From: DATCMH01 sp036563505
Lineage (GTDB): Bacteria > Pseudomonadota > Alphaproteobacteria > Rhizobiales > Beijerinckiaceae
Direction of reading: 5' to 3'
Length of the DNA stretch: 64,000 bases
NCBI GenBank assembly: GCA_036563505.1
Contig: DATCMH010000002.1
Span: 558,001 to 622,000, forward strand
Numbering within the stretch: the first letter of the stretch is position 1; each line of letters begins with the position of its first letter. The notes beneath the pieces are model-generated. The model did no database searches, was not told the origin of the DNA, and saw nothing but the letters and a program-made list of their open reading frames with translations. A program made the translations under genes and the position numbers. Shown one piece after another: positions 1 to 7,796 of this stretch.

Positions 1-549
1 GCTCCAGCCCTCCGTTCCTTGAGGCCGCATCGGCACGACGAGGTAGCGCAGCTCCGCGGTCGAGTCCCAGACGCGGATGCGGGTGGTGCCGGGCAACTCC
101 ACCCCGAACTCCTTGAGGACGCCCCGCGGGTCGATGACCGCGCGGGAGCGGTAGGGCGGCGACTTGTACCAGACAGGCGGCAGGCCGAGCACCGGCCAAG
201 GGTAGCAAGAGCACAGCGTGCAGACGACGAGGTTGTGCTCCTCGGGCGTATTCTCCACCGCCTGCATGTGCTCGCCCTGACGCCCCTCGAAGCCGAGCTC
301 CGCGATGGCCGACGTGGCGTCCGCGAGGAGCCGCGCGCGATAGGCCGGGTCGGCCCAGGCCTTGGCGACGACCCGGGCGCCGTTCCGCGGTCCGACCTTC
401 GTCTCGTAGGTCTCGACCAGCGCGTCGACGGCGGCCGGATCGACGTAGCCCTTCTCGACCAGGACGGTTTCGAGCGCCCGGACCCGCAGCTCGATCGGCG
501 AGAGATGGCTGTGGTCGTGCGGGTGATCGTGGTGATGATCGTGCGTCAT
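1..549 (-). CDS. nthA: nitrile hydratase alpha subunit (3' end outside window)
   Basis: Alpha subunit of nitrile hydratase, which hydrates nitriles to amides in the cytoplasm as an alpha/beta enzyme. The 183 visible codons contain the metal-binding claw CTLCSC at about residues 110-115, followed by YPWPVLGLPPVWYKS and the YRSRAV stretch typical of the family. Thr after the first Cys is the cobalt-type signature; iron enzymes have Ser. The N-terminus is unusually His/Asp-rich (MTHDHHHDHPHDHSH). Start ATG is at 547-549. The family is about 200 residues, so only a short C-terminal piece is missing; the beta subunit would lie left of the window. It follows ampR on the same strand after 51 bp. Confidence 0.93.
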   Translation of the reverse strand, partial: MTHDHHHDHPHDHSHLSPIELRVRALETVLVEKGYVDPAAVDALVETYETKVGPRNGARVVAKAWADPAYRARLLADATSAIAELGFEGRQGEHMQAVENTPEEHNLVVCTLCSCYPWPVLGLPPVWYKSPPYRSRAVIDPRGVLKEFGVELPGTTRIRVWDSTAELRYLVVPMRPQGTEGWS

Positions 550-600
550 GATGCTGAGTCTAAATGGGCGGACGCGGCCGCTCCACCGAAAATCCAGCCT

Positions 601-1491
601 TCATGGCGCAGAGGGCAGCTCCGGCCCTTGCGCGGTGATCCAGTCGGCGAAGGCCCGCATCGCGGCCGTGGGCTTGCGGGACTTGAGCCGGGTCAGCCAG
701 TAGCTGCCGAGCGAGATCGAGGCCTCGAAGGGCTGCCGGACCAGGCCTTGGCGCAGTTGCCGCGAGAACATCCGCGCCGGGGCGAGCGCTACCCCCATGC
801 CCTGCTGGGCGGCCTCCATCATGGCGAGCGACGAATCGAAGACTACCGCGCCGGCGATGTTGGCGGGGACGTCGGCGCCGGCGGCAGCGAACCAGGTGCT
901 CCACTCATCCGTGCGGTAGCTGCGCAGGAGCGTGTGGCCGGCGAGATCCTCCGGCGCGTGGAGGGTGGCGGCGAGCTCCGGGATGCACAGCGGCGTCAGG
1001 GGCGCGTCGAAGAGCTCCGTCGCGTCGAGCCCGTGCCAGGCGCCGTTGCCGAACCGGATGGAGAAGTCGAGCCCTTCCGCGGCGAGGTCGACGCGGTTGT
1101 TGTTCGTCGACAGCCTGAGCTCGACAAAGGGATGGGCGCGTCGGAACTCCGCGAGCCGCGGCAGCAGCCAGCCGACCGCGAAGGTGCCCACCGCCCCGAC
1201 CACGATGAGTTCGCGCACCTGTCCCGCCTCGACCCGGTCGAGGGTCGTCGCGAGGCGGTCGAAGGCGTCGCTCACCACGGGCAAGAGCGCCTCGCCTTCC
1301 GCCGTGATCCGCAAGCCCCGCGGCAACCGCCGGAAGAGGGCGACGCCGAGGCGCTGCTCGAGCGACCGCACCTGCTGGCTCACGGCGGCCTGCGTGACGG
1401 AGAGCTCGATCCCGGCCCGGGTGAAGCTGAGATGCCGGGCCGAGGCTTCGAACGCCCGCAGGGCATTCAGCGGCAGGTAGGGTCTGACCAT
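601..1491 (-). CDS. ampR: LysR-family regulator AmpR
   Basis: LysR-type activator/repressor of the neighbouring beta-lactamase gene; in known systems AmpR responds to muropeptides released during cell-wall recycling. The protein (296 aa) opens with MVRPYLPLNALRAFE and an N-terminal winged helix-turn-helix (TQAAVSQQVRSLEQRL), followed by the periplasmic-binding-like effector domain with the GAVGTFAVGWLLPRL and LSTNNNRVD segments that closely resemble Pseudomonas AmpR as I recall it. A longer frame upstream exists, but the ATG at 1491 matches the family start. It is divergent from ampC, the classical arrangement. GcvA is the nearest alternative family, but the partner gene argues for AmpR. Confidence 0.93.
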   Translation of the reverse strand: MVRPYLPLNALRAFEASARHLSFTRAGIELSVTQAAVSQQVRSLEQRLGVALFRRLPRGLRITAEGEALLPVVSDAFDRLATTLDRVEAGQVRELIVVGAVGTFAVGWLLPRLAEFRRAHPFVELRLSTNNNRVDLAAEGLDFSIRFGNGAWHGLDATELFDAPLTPLCIPELAATLHAPEDLAGHTLLRSYRTDEWSTWFAAAGADVPANIAGAVVFDSSLAMMEAAQQGMGVALAPARMFSRQLRQGLVRQPFEASISLGSYWLTRLKSRKPTAAMRAFADWITAQGPELPSAP

Positions 1492-1592
1492 GGAGCCCAA
1501 GTTTGTCTTATGGCAGGCTCGACTTATCATCGTTTGTCGGCAGCTCGAAGGGGTCATAGAGCGCTACCGGTCCACGCATCCCGGAGCTGCCG
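1492..1592. promoter_or_regulatory. ampR-ampC divergent promoter region
   Basis: This 101 bp gap separates two divergent start codons and must hold both promoters. In known systems AmpR binds here at a LysR-type T-N11-A box. The gap is visibly more AT-rich at 1500-1535 than the flanking genes. I could not assign a single convincing box. Confidence 0.6.
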
Positions 1593-2759
1593 ATGTCGAA
1601 GCGCCCTCCCCTCACATTGACTGCGGGCCTCCTGGCCTGCGCCCTCCTCAACGTCCCCGGCGCCCAGGCCTCCGGCCCTGACCAGGCCGCCGCGGTTCGG
1701 CGGGCGGTGGACGAAGCCATGAAGCCGATCATCGCCGAGCATGGCCTCCCGGGGCTCGCCGTCGCGGTGACGATCGACGGCCAGCGTCACTTCGTCGAAT
1801 ACGGCCTGGCCTCGAGGACGCCGGAGGTGCCCGTTACCCGCGACACAATCTTCGAGCTTGGGTCCATCAGCAAGACCTTCATGGTCACCCTGACAGCCCT
1901 CGCCGAGGTCGAGGGCAAGCTGTCGCTCAGCGACAGCGTGACGAAGCACGTGCCGGACCTAAAGGGCAGCGCCCTCGACCAGGTGCGCCTCGTGGAGTTG
2001 GCCACCCACACCGCCGGCGGCTTTCCGCTGCAGGTGCCGGACGAGGTGAAGAGCGAGGCCGAGCTCACGGCCTATTTCCGGGCGTGGACGCCCCAGCACC
2101 CGCCGGGCGCCCGTCGCGTCTACGCCAATCCGAGCATCGGCCTTCTTGGCGTCGCCACGGCGCGGGCCTTCGGCCAGCCTTACGCCACCTTGATGGAACG
2201 GCGCCTCTTCCCGGAGCTCGGCCTGCGCCGAACCTACATTGACGTGCCGGCGGCCGAGATGGGCTCCTACGCTTGGGGCACGAACCGGGATGGCAAGCCC
2301 GTCCGGGTCAATCCAGGGCCGCTGGCGAGCGAGGCCTACGGCATAAAATCCAACGCCGTCGACATGATCCGCTTTCTCGAGGCGAACATGGGCGTCGGCT
2401 CGGTGCCGGCCGGCCTCGCCCGTGCGCTGAGCGCGACCCATGTCGGCTACTATCGCGCGGGCGAGATGATCCAGGATCTGGTCTGGGAGCACTATCCCTG
2501 GCCCGTTGCGCTGGAGCGCATCGTCGCCGGCAACACCCCTCCCGCTCTGCTCAACGCGCCCGCGACGGCGATCGAGAAGCCCGTGCCCGCGCAGGGCGAC
2601 GTCTTCATCAACAAGACAGGCTCGACCGGTGGATTTGGCGCCTACGCCGCCTTCATTCCGGGCAAGCGCATCGGCATCGTCATGCTCGCCAACAAGTTCT
2701 ATCCCAACGCGGCCCGGGTGAAGGCCGCCCACGCGGTGCTCTCGCGCCTGACGGAATAG
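1593..2759 (+). CDS. ampC: class C beta-lactamase AmpC
   Basis: Periplasmic serine beta-lactamase of class C that hydrolyses cephalosporins. The 388 aa protein has an N-terminal signal peptide (hydrophobic core LTAGLLACALL, likely cleavage after AQA near residue 26). All three catalytic motifs are present: SISK at 91-94 (nucleophile Ser91), YAN at 177-179 and KTG at 341-343. Length and motif spacing fit AmpC. DD-carboxypeptidases and EstB esterases share the fold, but the divergent AmpR makes a true inducible cephalosporinase the best reading. No terminator is obvious downstream. Confidence 0.93.
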   Translation: MSKRPPLTLTAGLLACALLNVPGAQASGPDQAAAVRRAVDEAMKPIIAEHGLPGLAVAVTIDGQRHFVEYGLASRTPEVPVTRDTIFELGSISKTFMVTLTALAEVEGKLSLSDSVTKHVPDLKGSALDQVRLVELATHTAGGFPLQVPDEVKSEAELTAYFRAWTPQHPPGARRVYANPSIGLLGVATARAFGQPYATLMERRLFPELGLRRTYIDVPAAEMGSYAWGTNRDGKPVRVNPGPLASEAYGIKSNAVDMIRFLEANMGVGSVPAGLARALSATHVGYYRAGEMIQDLVWEHYPWPVALERIVAGNTPPALLNAPATAIEKPVPAQGDVFINKTGSTGGFGAYAAFIPGKRIGIVMLANKFYPNAARVKAAHAVLSRLTE

Positions 2760-2878
2760 TCGCGCCACCGCCGGTCGGCGCTTGACCGATCGATCGTAAG
2801 CGTTCAGGCCGCCTCGCGGGTCAGGGCAGCGCGGGCAGAAATGCGAAGAGACCGTCAGTCTGGGTTGAGGAGCAGCCG

Positions 2879-3814
2879 TTGCGCCGGCTCGGCGTCCAGG
2901 AGCCTGGCCGCGTGCTGACGGTCAGTTCGCTTGCCCGGAACGGCCCCCTGCTGACCTTCGGCGCGGCGGCCTGCTACGGCTTCAACGTCGCCTTCGCGCG
3001 CCTTGCCTCCTTCGAGGGCATCAGCGGGACGAGCCTCGTCGCCTACCGGGTCGCGCTCCTTCTCATCGCGGCGGGCGCCCTGGCGCTCGTCGCGCGGCGA
3101 TCCCTCGCGGTGCCGCGGGGCGACTGGGGCCGCCTCGCATTGCTCGGAGCGACCTCCGTGGTCGTCGGCATCGCCTATCTCTCCTCCGTGACCTTCATCC
3201 CGGTCACGGTGGCGGTGATGATCTTCTACATCTACCCCGCGCTGATCCTGCTCGCCGGCCCCTTCTTGGGCGAAGGGCGGCTCACGCCGGCGCTACTCGC
3301 GGTCGCCGGCCTGGCCTTCACCGGTGTGGTGCTGGTGATCGGTCCGGCCTTCGTGGGGCTCGACCCCCGCGGCCTGGCGCTGGCGGCCCTCGCGGCGGTC
3401 GCCACCGCCGTGCAGTTCTACGCCGCCGCCGCGACGCGGCGCACCTCGCTCCTCACCAAGGTGTTCTGGATCCAGGTCATCGTCCTGCCCGCGAGCCTGG
3501 CGATCGGAGCCCTGACCGGCGGGCTCGCGACGCCCGCCGATCTCGGGCGGGCGCCGGTCGCGGTGCTGCTCGCCACCGTCGGACACACGCTGGGCTTCTG
3601 CCTGCAGATGGCGGCACTCACCCGCACCCGGCCGGGGCTTGCCGGCCTCATCTTCTGCTTCGAGCCGGTCGCGGCGGCGGTGACGGCCGCCTTCGTGCTC
3701 GGCGAGAGCCTGACCCCCGTGCAGGCCTTCGGAGGCGCCCTGGTGCTTGCGGCCATCGGCTTGAGCGTGAGCGTCGAGCAGCGCCGCACCCCCGTTCAAG
3801 GAGCCACGCCATGA
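2879..3814 (+). CDS. EamA-family (DMT) transporter
   Basis: Inner-membrane permease of the drug/metabolite transporter superfamily; the substrate is unknown. The 311 aa sequence has about ten hydrophobic segments arranged as two EamA repeats (roughly residues 20-145 and 160-300). I favour the TTG start at 2879 because GAGGAG lies about six bases upstream; a GTG at 2912 is the alternative. The stop overlaps the start of the next gene (ATGA at 3811-3814), so the two are translationally coupled. The coupling to a metal-chaperone-like GTPase suggests, without proving, a role in metal or metabolite export. Confidence 0.85.
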   Translation: MRRLGVQEPGRVLTVSSLARNGPLLTFGAAACYGFNVAFARLASFEGISGTSLVAYRVALLLIAAGALALVARRSLAVPRGDWGRLALLGATSVVVGIAYLSSVTFIPVTVAVMIFYIYPALILLAGPFLGEGRLTPALLAVAGLAFTGVVLVIGPAFVGLDPRGLALAALAAVATAVQFYAAAATRRTSLLTKVFWIQVIVLPASLAIGALTGGLATPADLGRAPVAVLLATVGHTLGFCLQMAALTRTRPGLAGLIFCFEPVAAAVTAAFVLGESLTPVQAFGGALVLAAIGLSVSVEQRRTPVQGATP

Positions 3815-4989
3815 CCGACGATCAGGGCCCGCGCGGTCCTCTCCCGCCGATCCCGCTCACCGTGCTCACCGGCTTCCTCGGCGCCGGCAAGACGACCCTG
3901 CTCAACCGCCTGCTGCAGGACCCGGCGCTCACTGACACGGTCGTCATCGTCAACGAGTTCGGCGAGATCGGCCTCGACCACCTCCTCATGGAGACGGTGG
4001 ACGAGGGCATGATCCTGCTCTCGGCCGGGTGCCTGTGCTGCACCGTGCGCGGCGATCTCGTCGCGACGCTGGAGGACCTTCTGCGCCGCCGGGACAACGG
4101 CCGCATCCTGCCCTTCCGCCGCGTGGTCATCGAGACGACGGGCCTCGCCGACCCGGCGCCGATCCTCCACGCCGTGCTCTACCACCCCTATCTCTCCCTG
4201 CGCTACGCGCTACAGGCGGTGGTGACGGTGGTCGACGCCGTGAACGGCGCCGCGACCCTCGACGCCCACCCGGAAGCCCTGCGCCAGGCAGCGGTGGCCG
4301 ACCGCCTCGTCGTCACCAAGACCGACCTCGCCTCGGCCGAGGCGACGCAAGCGCTCACGGCCCGGCTCGATGCGCTCAACCCCGGCGCGCCCCGCATTAC
4401 CGCCGTGAACGGCGGGGCCCCGGCCGAGGAGGTCGTTGCCGGGCTCTTCACCCCCGAGGGCAAAATCTCGGACGTGCGGGCCTGGCTCAGCGCCGAGGGG
4501 GTGGAAGCGGCCGAGGCCCGCGCCCATGCCGGCCAGCACGGACACGATCACGGCCACGATCACCACCACGGACATCAGCATGGGCACGGGCATCACCGCC
4601 ACGACGTGAACCGTCACGACGCCGGCATCCGCGCCTTCGTACTCACCAGCGAGACGCCCGTGCCGCAGGCGGCGCTGGACATGTTCCTCGAGCTCCTGCG
4701 CTCCGCGCACGGACCGAAGCTCCTGCGGGTGAAGGGACTGGTGGCCGTGGCCGAGCATCCGGACACCCCGCTGGTGATCCACGGCGTCCAGCACGTCGTC
4801 CACGTGCCGGCGATGCTGCCCGCCTGGCCCGACCCCAACCGCCGCAGCCGGCTCGTCTTCATCGTCAAGGACCTGGAGCGCAGCTTCGTCGAGCGCCTCT
4901 GGGACGCCTTTCTGGGCCGGCCGGCCGTCGATCAGCCCGACGCCACGGCCTTGACGAACAACCCTCTTGCCCTGCCGCGCACGGCTTGA
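3811..4989 (+). CDS. COG0523/CobW-family GTP-binding metallochaperone
   Basis: G3E-family GTPase of the COG0523 group, cytoplasmic proteins that deliver or insert metals (zinc, cobalt or iron). Visible features in the 392 aa protein are the P-loop GFLGAGKT (21-28), the metal-binding CLCC (74-77), and the NKXD-like TKTD. A long His/Asp-rich linker lies at roughly residues 230-262, before the C-terminal CobW_C domain. The start overlaps the EamA gene by 4 bp. Members include CobW, the zinc chaperone ZNG1/YciC and the P47K activator of iron nitrile hydratases. Which one this is cannot be decided from sequence; the nitrile hydratase gene 3 kb away is worth noting. Confidence 0.88.
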   Translation: MTDDQGPRGPLPPIPLTVLTGFLGAGKTTLLNRLLQDPALTDTVVIVNEFGEIGLDHLLMETVDEGMILLSAGCLCCTVRGDLVATLEDLLRRRDNGRILPFRRVVIETTGLADPAPILHAVLYHPYLSLRYALQAVVTVVDAVNGAATLDAHPEALRQAAVADRLVVTKTDLASAEATQALTARLDALNPGAPRITAVNGGAPAEEVVAGLFTPEGKISDVRAWLSAEGVEAAEARAHAGQHGHDHGHDHHHGHQHGHGHHRHDVNRHDAGIRAFVLTSETPVPQAALDMFLELLRSAHGPKLLRVKGLVAVAEHPDTPLVIHGVQHVVHVPAMLPAWPDPNRRSRLVFIVKDLERSFVERLWDAFLGRPAVDQPDATALTNNPLALPRTA

Positions 4990-5054
4990 GCCGGGTTTCG
5001 CCTCGAAGTGCGGAGCGCCGGATGTCCGCCCCACCCCTCGTCCGGAGAGACCTC

Positions 5055-5888
5055 ATGCAGCGCCGTCTCGTCCTCGCCGCTCTCGCCGCTCTCGGCCTGG
5101 GCGCCGCTGTGCCAGCCGCCGCTCAAGAGCGCTCAATGACCGTGGCCTCGACCACCTCGACGGAGCAGTCCGGCCTCTTCGCCCATCTCCTGCCGGCCTT
5201 CACCCGTGCGAGCGGAATCGCGGTGAAGATCGTGGCGGTCGGCAGCGGCCAAGCCCTCGACATCGGCCGGCGCGGCGATGCCGACGTGGTCTTCGTCCAC
5301 GACAGGGCGGCGGAGGAGAAGTTCGTCGCCGAGGGCTTCGCGGCGAAACGCCAGGACGTGATGTATAATGACTTCGTCATCGTCGGCCCGAGGGCCGACC
5401 CGGCCAAGGCCGTGGGCAAGGACGTGCTCGAGGCCTTGCGCAGGATCGCAGCGGCCAAGGCGCCCTTCGTTTCGCGGGGCGACAAGTCGGGCACCCACGC
5501 GGCCGAGCTGCGCTATTGGCGTGAATCCGGCCTCGACCTCGCGGCCGTGCGCGGCGATTGGTACAAGGAAATCGGCCAGGGCATGGGGTCCGCGCTCAAC
5601 ACCGCCTCGGCGACCGGCGCCTACGTGCTCGCCGACCGCGGCACCTGGCTTTCCTTCAAGAACCGGAGCGACCTCGCCGTTCTCGTCGAGGGCGATCAGC
5701 GCCTGTTCAACCCCTACGGGGTCATGCTCGTGAGCCCCTCGAAGCACCCTCACGTCAAAGCGGCGGAGGGGCAGGCCTTTATCGATTGGCTCATCTCCGG
5801 GCCGGGCCAGCGCGCGATCGCCGACTACAGGATCGGGGGCGAGCAGCTCTTCTTCCCCAACGCCGCCGGCGGCGCCGGGCGCTCCTGA
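5055..5888 (+). CDS. tupA: tungstate ABC transporter substrate-binding protein
   Basis: Periplasmic solute-binding protein of the TupA family, which captures tungstate (or molybdate) for import. The 277 aa precursor has a cleavable signal peptide (MQRRLVLAALAALGLGAAV, cleaved after AAA or AAAQ). The oxyanion-binding segment ASTTSTEQSGLF begins the mature domain; SRGDKSGTH and GAYVLADRGTW are further family blocks. I chose ATG 5055 because GGAGAG lies six bases upstream; an in-frame ATG at 5022 would bury the signal peptide. It follows the COG0523 gene by 65 bp. The permease gene is unusually on the opposite strand, stop to stop. Confidence 0.88.
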   Translation: MQRRLVLAALAALGLGAAVPAAAQERSMTVASTTSTEQSGLFAHLLPAFTRASGIAVKIVAVGSGQALDIGRRGDADVVFVHDRAAEEKFVAEGFAAKRQDVMYNDFVIVGPRADPAKAVGKDVLEALRRIAAAKAPFVSRGDKSGTHAAELRYWRESGLDLAAVRGDWYKEIGQGMGSALNTASATGAYVLADRGTWLSFKNRSDLAVLVEGDQRLFNPYGVMLVSPSKHPHVKAAEGQAFIDWLISGPGQRAIADYRIGGEQLFFPNAAGGAGRS

Positions 5889-5896
5889 CGCAAGCC

Positions 5897-6595
5897 TCAG
5901 CTGTCCGGGGCGCGCCGCTCCAGGGACAGGACGAGGGTGCTGACGAGCAGGCTCAAGCTCACGAGGATCAGACCGAGCGCCAGCGCCAGCGGGAGGTCGC
6001 CTTTCGAGGTCTCGAGGGCGATTGACGTCGTCATGGTACGCGTGGCGCCGCGGATGTTGCCGCCGACGATCAGGATTGCGCCGACCTCGGCGATGGCCCG
6101 CCCGAAGCCGGCGAGGAAGGCCGTGACGAGCGCCGCGCGCCCCATGCGCAGGAGCTCGTAAGCGGCTCGCCAGCGCGAGGCGCCGTCGATGGACAGCGCG
6201 TCGCCGTAGTCGCGCCAGAGCGCGCTCAGGGCGCGGTGCGTCAGGGCGGCGATGATGGGCAGGCCCAGCACCGCCTGGGCCAGGATCATCGCGCCCGGCG
6301 TGAAGAGGAGGCCGAAATTCCCGAGCGGTCCTGACCGGGACAGGAGCAGGTAGACGAGAAGGCCCACCACGACGGGCGGCAGGCCGAGCAGGGTGTTGAC
6401 CAAAACGATGGCGGCCCGGCGGCCGCGGAACCGGGCGACGGCCAGCGCCGCCCCGAGGGGTGCCCCGACCAGGAAGGCGAGCGCGGTGGCGGTGAGGCTC
6501 ACCCGCAGCGACAGGCTCACGACGCCGGCGAGCTCCGGGTCTCCGGAGATCACAAGGTGAGTGGCGAGGCGAAGGGCCTGGAGGAGTTCGGGCAC
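5897..6595 (-). CDS. tupB: tungstate ABC transporter permease
   Basis: Inner-membrane permease (232 aa, about five to six membrane segments) of the TupB/binding-protein-dependent transport family. The cytoplasmic coupling loop is seen around DALSIDGASRWRAAYELL, with the conserved GFGRAIAEVGAILIVGGNI stretch after it. It faces tupA with only 8 bp between the two stop codons, so the pair cannot share a transcript. No ATPase (tupC) gene lies nearby, so the ATP-binding subunit must be encoded elsewhere or borrowed. The start at 6595 gives the usual length. Confidence 0.88.
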   Translation of the reverse strand: MPELLQALRLATHLVISGDPELAGVVSLSLRVSLTATALAFLVGAPLGAALAVARFRGRRAAIVLVNTLLGLPPVVVGLLVYLLLSRSGPLGNFGLLFTPGAMILAQAVLGLPIIAALTHRALSALWRDYGDALSIDGASRWRAAYELLRMGRAALVTAFLAGFGRAIAEVGAILIVGGNIRGATRTMTTSIALETSKGDLPLALALGLILVSLSLLVSTLVLSLERRAPDS

Positions 6596-6764
6596 CGGGC
6601 CAGATGACGGGCGGACGCGGCCTCGTCAACGCGGGCGCTCATCGACAACGCGCCGGCGTGACAGGCCGGCGCCCGACGGCATGGTTCTTGATCCCTTAAA
6701 TCCGCGCGGCCGGGCGGTGCCGGCCGCTGCGCCGTTTCGGAACAGCGGATCAGGAGGCGGGACC

Positions 6765-7796
6765 ATGCTGGCACGGGCAACCACGGGGACGGGGCCGCGG
6801 AGCGCCGCACCGATGCCGGAACGCCGGACTTCTGCTTTGCCGTCCGACGCGCTCGTCCTCGAGTGGCGCGCGATCCCCGAAGCGCTCGACGCCGCGAGCC
6901 TCCTGCGGGCGCCGTGGCACGCCCTCGCCAAGGGCGCCGTCGAACCCTCGCCGGCCTGCGAGCCGGAGGTGCTGCTGCCCGCCTTCCAGCACCTCGCGGA
7001 CCGGCGTCAGGGCGCGCTTCTCCTCGTTTGGAACCACGGCGGACGCCTCAAGGCCGTCCTGCCGCTCGCCGCCGCGCGGCCGACCCTCACTCGCCGCGCC
7101 GCGACGCTCTGGAACCCGCCGCTCCTGCCGCCCCTCGTTCCCCTCGTCGCAGCGGACGGCGCCGAGGCGACGGTGAGTGCCCTCGTCGGCGGCCTGCGGG
7201 CGCACGGCTTCTCCGGGCTCGCCCTCGACCGGAGCATCTTCGGCGGACCGTTCGGCGCCGCCCTGATCCAGGCCACCGGGGGAGTCCCGATGCCACGGGT
7301 CATCCCCGGCGAGACGCGACCGGTTCCGCGCGCAACGATCGAGGCCGTGCGTCAGCCGGCTGCCCTGCGCGATGCCGTTGAGGACTTACTGGTGCTCGAC
7401 GCCCGAACGGCGCGTCCCGACCGCCCGGCCCTCATTCACGACCCGCGGCAGGCGAGCGCGCTGCGCGCGGCGACGCGCTCGATGGCGGCACGGCGGCGCT
7501 GCCGCGTGGAGCGGATTCGCGCGAACGGCGAGACGATCGCAGCCGCCCTGATCCTCGGCGCAGGATCGGACTCGCGCCTTTGGCTTGCTGCCCACCGCCC
7601 GGATGCGGATGGGATTGCGGCGCTCGCCGCCCTGCTCGCCGCTTTGCCCCACGAGGCGCCGGAAGAGCCTGGGGAGACGATCCTGGCCTTCGACCCGCCG
7701 CGGCCGGCGATCCGCCGGCTGCGGGCGCGCTTTGCCCATCTCGCGGCTGCAGCACCGCGCCTCCTCACGCCTCGGCGCGCAGGAGCCGCCGGATGA
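6765..7796 (+). CDS. hypothetical protein, possibly GNAT/FemAB-like
   Basis: I do not recognise this 343 aa protein with confidence. The start ATG at 6765 has a strong AGGAGG about eight bases upstream. The segment FQHLADRRQGALLLVWNHGG followed by LKAVLPLA resembles the beginning of BioF2/CelD-like acetyltransferase domains, where a residue-rich strand precedes a loss of similarity. The body is rich in Ala, Arg and Pro and has no signal peptide or membrane segments. Its last 32 bases overlap the 3' end of the convergent acyl-CoA synthetase gene. It is divergent from tupB. Confidence 0.6.
   Translation: MLARATTGTGPRSAAPMPERRTSALPSDALVLEWRAIPEALDAASLLRAPWHALAKGAVEPSPACEPEVLLPAFQHLADRRQGALLLVWNHGGRLKAVLPLAAARPTLTRRAATLWNPPLLPPLVPLVAADGAEATVSALVGGLRAHGFSGLALDRSIFGGPFGAALIQATGGVPMPRVIPGETRPVPRATIEAVRQPAALRDAVEDLLVLDARTARPDRPALIHDPRQASALRAATRSMAARRRCRVERIRANGETIAAALILGAGSDSRLWLAAHRPDADGIAALAALLAALPHEAPEEPGETILAFDPPRPAIRRLRARFAHLAAAAPRLLTPRRAGAAG

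Noticed and set aside
19..1620. A long plus-strand open frame across the nitrile hydratase and ampR genes
   Set aside because: It is antisense to two genes with clear family motifs and encodes only Arg/Gly/Asp-rich sequence; long antisense frames are common at this GC.
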